A DNA stretch of 7,216 nucleotides, taken from Streptococcus sp. A12 (GTDB taxonomy: Bacteria > Bacillota > Bacilli > Lactobacillales > Streptococcaceae). Under the pieces are notes generated by a model, which worked only from the letters and a program-made list of their open reading frames with translations, was not told the origin of the DNA and did not search any database. Each line of letters begins with the position of its first letter. Within the stretch, counting starts at the first letter, position 1. The stretch lies in NCBI RefSeq assembly GCF_905372335.1, contig NZ_CAJPOU010000057.1, positions 1 to 7,216 of the forward strand, read 5' to 3'. Of the stretch, positions 4,862 through 7,216 are shown piece after piece. Position numbers and translations under genes: made by a program.

Positions 4862-7216
4862 ATGAGTAATATCCAAAATATGTCTTTAGAGGACATCATG
4901 GGAGAGCGCTTTGGTCGCTACTCCAAATACATTATTCAAGAACGGGCTCTTCCTGATATTCGGGATGGCTTGAAACCCGTTCAACGGCGGATTCTTTATT
5001 CTATGAATAAGGATGGCAATACCCATGACAAGGGCTACCGCAAGTCTGCCAAGTCTGTCGGAAATATCATGGGGAATTTCCACCCTCACGGGGATTCTTC
5101 TATCTATGATGCCATGGTCCGCATGTCTCAAGACTGGAAGAACCGCGAGATCCTTGTTGAAATGCACGGAAACAATGGTTCCATGGACGGGGATCCACCA
5201 GCAGCCATGCGTTATACGGAAGCTCGTTTGTCTGAAATTGCGGGTTATCTTTTGCAAGATATCGAAAAGAACACAGTGCCGTTTGCCTGGAACTTTGACG
5301 ATACAGAAAAAGAGCCAACTGTTTTGCCGGCAGCTTTTCCAAACCTCTTGGTCAATGGAGCTACAGGGATTTCAGCTGGTTACGCGACTGATATTCCGCC
5401 ACATAATCTCGCTGAAGTCATCGATGCAGTGGTCTACATGATCGACCATCCTTCTGCTAAGGTAGACAAACTCATGGAGTTTCTTCCTGGACCTGATTTC
5501 CCGACCGGTGCCATTATCCAAGGGCGCGATGAGATCAAGAAAGCCTATGAAACTGGTAAGGGAAGGGTGGTTGTCCGCTCTAAGACAGAGATCGAGCAAC
5601 TCAAAGGAGGCAAGCAGCAAATCGTCGTTACCGAAATCCCTTATGAGATCAACAAGGCGGTCTTGGTCAAGAAGATCGACGATGTCCGTGTTAACAACAA
5701 GGTGGCCGGTATCGCTGAGGTGCGGGATGAGTCAGACCGGGATGGTCTTCGGATTGCTATTGAGTTGAAGAAAGATGCCAATGCTGATCTAATCTTGAAC
5801 TACTTGTTCAAGTACACAGACTTGCAGGTCAACTACAACTTCAATATGGTGGCGATTGATAACTACACACCACGTCAAGTGGGGATCGTGCCGATTCTCT
5901 CTAGCTACATTGCTCACCGTCGGGATATCATTGTCGCTCGCTCACGCTTTGATAAGGAAAAGGCAGAACGTCGCCTCCACATCGTAGAGGGCTTGATCCG
6001 CGTAATTTCCATTCTCGATGAGGTCATTGCCTTGATCCGTGCTTCTGATAACAAGGCTGATGCCAAGGAAAACCTCAAGGTCAGCTATGATTTCACGGAA
6101 GAACAAGCAGAAGCTATTGTTACTTTGCAATTGTACCGTTTGACCAATACGGATATCGTGACATTGGAAGAAGAGCATGCCAGTCTCAAGGAGCAAATCG
6201 CGACCTTGGCAGCTATCATTGGAGATGAACGGACCATGTTCAATCTCATGAAAAAGGAATTGCGTGAAGTCAAGAAACTCTTTGGCAATCCGCGTCGCAG
6301 TGAATTACAAGACACTGCTAAAACGATCGAGATTGATACAGCCAGTCTGATCGTTGAAGAGGAAACTTTCGTCAGTGTGACCCGTGCGGGTTATATTAAA
6401 CGGACCTCGCACCGTTCCTTCAATGCGTCGACAGTTGAGGAAGTCGGTAAGCGGGACGACGATGAGTTGATTTTCGTAGAGCCTGCTAAGACCACCCAGC
6501 ATCTCTTACTCTTTACCAACCTGGGAAATGCCATCTATCGACCTGTTCATGAATTGGCAGATACTAAGTGGAAGGATATCGGGGAGCACCTCAGTCAGAC
6601 CTTGACCAATTTCGAGCAGGAAGAAGAAATTCTCTTTGCAGAGATTGTGGATCAGTTTGAAGGCGTGACCTACTTTGCAGCTACCCAACAAGGCCAAATC
6701 AAGCGTTTTGAACGCAAGGAATTGAGCCCATGGCGGACCTATCGTTCTAAATCAACTAAGTACGCTAAACTGAAGGACCAAAAGGACCGTATCGTAGCGG
6801 TTGCACCAGTGGTCCTAGAGGACATCATGATCATTACCAAAAATGGTTATGGTTTGCGTTTCAATATTGAAGAGGTTCCAGTCGTAGGGGCCAAGGCAGC
6901 AGGAGTCAAAGCTATTAACCTCAAAGATGGAGATCAAGTAGTAGCCATCTTTAAGTCAACGACACCAAGTATGTACATTCTGACCCAGCGAGGCAGTCTC
7001 AAACGGATGTCTCAGGATGATATTCCTGTGACCAGTCGGGCCAAACGTGGCCTACAGGTCCTGCGTGAACTGAAGTCAAAACCACACCGCGTCTTTAAGG
7101 CAGGTCCAGTCTTCACTGACCAGGGTGATTTTGATCTCTTTACGAGCCAAGAAGAAGTGGGAGAGCAGGATCAAATCCTTCAGATTACCTCCACAACAGG
7201 TCAGGTGACAGAAGTG
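4862..7216 (+). CDS. parC: DNA topoisomerase IV subunit A (ParC), 3'-truncated by the window edge
   Basis: ParC is the DNA-cleaving subunit of topoisomerase IV and partners ParE. The frame runs from ATG 4862 to the last base of the window, giving 785 codons without a stop; pneumococcal ParC is about 823, so roughly 40 residues are missing. The start M-S-N-I-Q-N-M-S-L-E-D-I-M-G matches the remembered pneumococcal N-terminus. The winged-helix domain contains the quinolone-resistance region with G77-D78-S79-S80-I81-Y82-D83, and the catalytic tyrosine Y118 (5213-5215) follows R117. Ser79 and Asp83 are the quinolone-susceptible residues. Gly52, Asp91 and Asn137 are residues I associate with viridans streptococci. 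The C-terminal beta-pinwheel begins near residue 500, with repeated blades such as V-S-V-T-R-A-G-Y-I-K-R-T (from 504) and L-T-Q-R-G-S-L-K-R. The GyrA box Q-R-R-G-G-K-G is absent, which supports ParC over GyrA. No Shine-Dalgarno sequence is visible upstream. Confidence 0.98.
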   Translation, partial: MSNIQNMSLEDIMGERFGRYSKYIIQERALPDIRDGLKPVQRRILYSMNKDGNTHDKGYRKSAKSVGNIMGNFHPHGDSSIYDAMVRMSQDWKNREILVEMHGNNGSMDGDPPAAMRYTEARLSEIAGYLLQDIEKNTVPFAWNFDDTEKEPTVLPAAFPNLLVNGATGISAGYATDIPPHNLAEVIDAVVYMIDHPSAKVDKLMEFLPGPDFPTGAIIQGRDEIKKAYETGKGRVVVRSKTEIEQLKGGKQQIVVTEIPYEINKAVLVKKIDDVRVNNKVAGIAEVRDESDRDGLRIAIELKKDANADLILNYLFKYTDLQVNYNFNMVAIDNYTPRQVGIVPILSSYIAHRRDIIVARSRFDKEKAERRLHIVEGLIRVISILDEVIALIRASDNKADAKENLKVSYDFTEEQAEAIVTLQLYRLTNTDIVTLEEEHASLKEQIATLAAIIGDERTMFNLMKKELREVKKLFGNPRRSELQDTAKTIEIDTASLIVEEETFVSVTRAGYIKRTSHRSFNASTVEEVGKRDDDELIFVEPAKTTQHLLLFTNLGNAIYRPVHELADTKWKDIGEHLSQTLTNFEQEEEILFAEIVDQFEGVTYFAATQQGQIKRFERKELSPWRTYRSKSTKYAKLKDQKDRIVAVAPVVLEDIMIITKNGYGLRFNIEEVPVVGAKAAGVKAINLKDGDQVVAIFKSTTPSMYILTQRGSLKRMSQDDIPVTSRAKRGLQVLRELKSKPHRVFKAGPVFTDQGDFDLFTSQEEVGEQDQILQITSTTGQVTEV

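Noticed and set aside
5013..5441. Long alternate-frame ORFs inside parC and parE, including those on the minus strand
   Set aside because: They are shadows of strongly supported ParC and ParE coding frames, with no ribosome binding sites or recognisable domains.

Overview
The window is a chromosomal segment of a Streptococcus, most likely a viridans-group (mitis/sanguinis-like) species. The near-complete ParE and ParC proteins at the two ends match, as I remember them, the pneumococcal topoisomerase IV subunits over long stretches. An aminoglycoside-adenylyltransferase-like (ant-like) gene lies between them, an arrangement I recall being reported for Streptococcus mitis and Streptococcus oralis and absent from typical pneumococci. 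ParC also carries Gly52, Asp91 and Asn137, which I recall as viridans-type residues. I cannot fix the species from the sequence alone.

Layout, all genes on the + strand: parE without its first ~15 codons (1-1907); three consecutive small membrane-protein genes (1920-2396, 2421-2902, 2922-3443); an ANT(6)-type nucleotidyltransferase gene (3433-4251); a 610-base non-coding interval (4252-4861) holding a 142-bp tandem repeat present 3.3 times, a strong terminator and a hairpin; and parC without its last ~40 codons (4862 to the window end). From parE to the ant-like gene the genes are separated by at most 24 bases or overlap, each has a Shine-Dalgarno sequence, and I see no internal promoter, so they look like one operon read through from parE. 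The repeat and terminator region then separates this operon from parC.

The main observations are these. First, the three membrane genes are paralogues of one another: they share the register Y-x2-IRL-x2-V(Y/F) and a C-terminal (S)(Y/F)LP motif, so the locus has undergone tandem triplication. Second, the middle copy is broken. Its well-placed ATG at 2421 reads into a stop after 12 codons, and a second lesion (a one-base loss in a T run near 2522-2525) separates the N-terminal frame from the remaining ORF. Third, each 142-bp repeat carries the same hairpin followed by a T-rich tail, so the array could act as serial weak terminators and is a likely copy-number-variable locus. Fourth, parC has no recognisable Shine-Dalgarno sequence and starts 18 bases after a 7-bp hairpin.

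The topoisomerase genes encode essential chromosome decatenation. The inserted genes have no evident functional tie to them, and the interval looks like a variable accessory slot between two housekeeping genes. I found no CRISPR array, tRNA, rRNA or recognisable insertion sequence.
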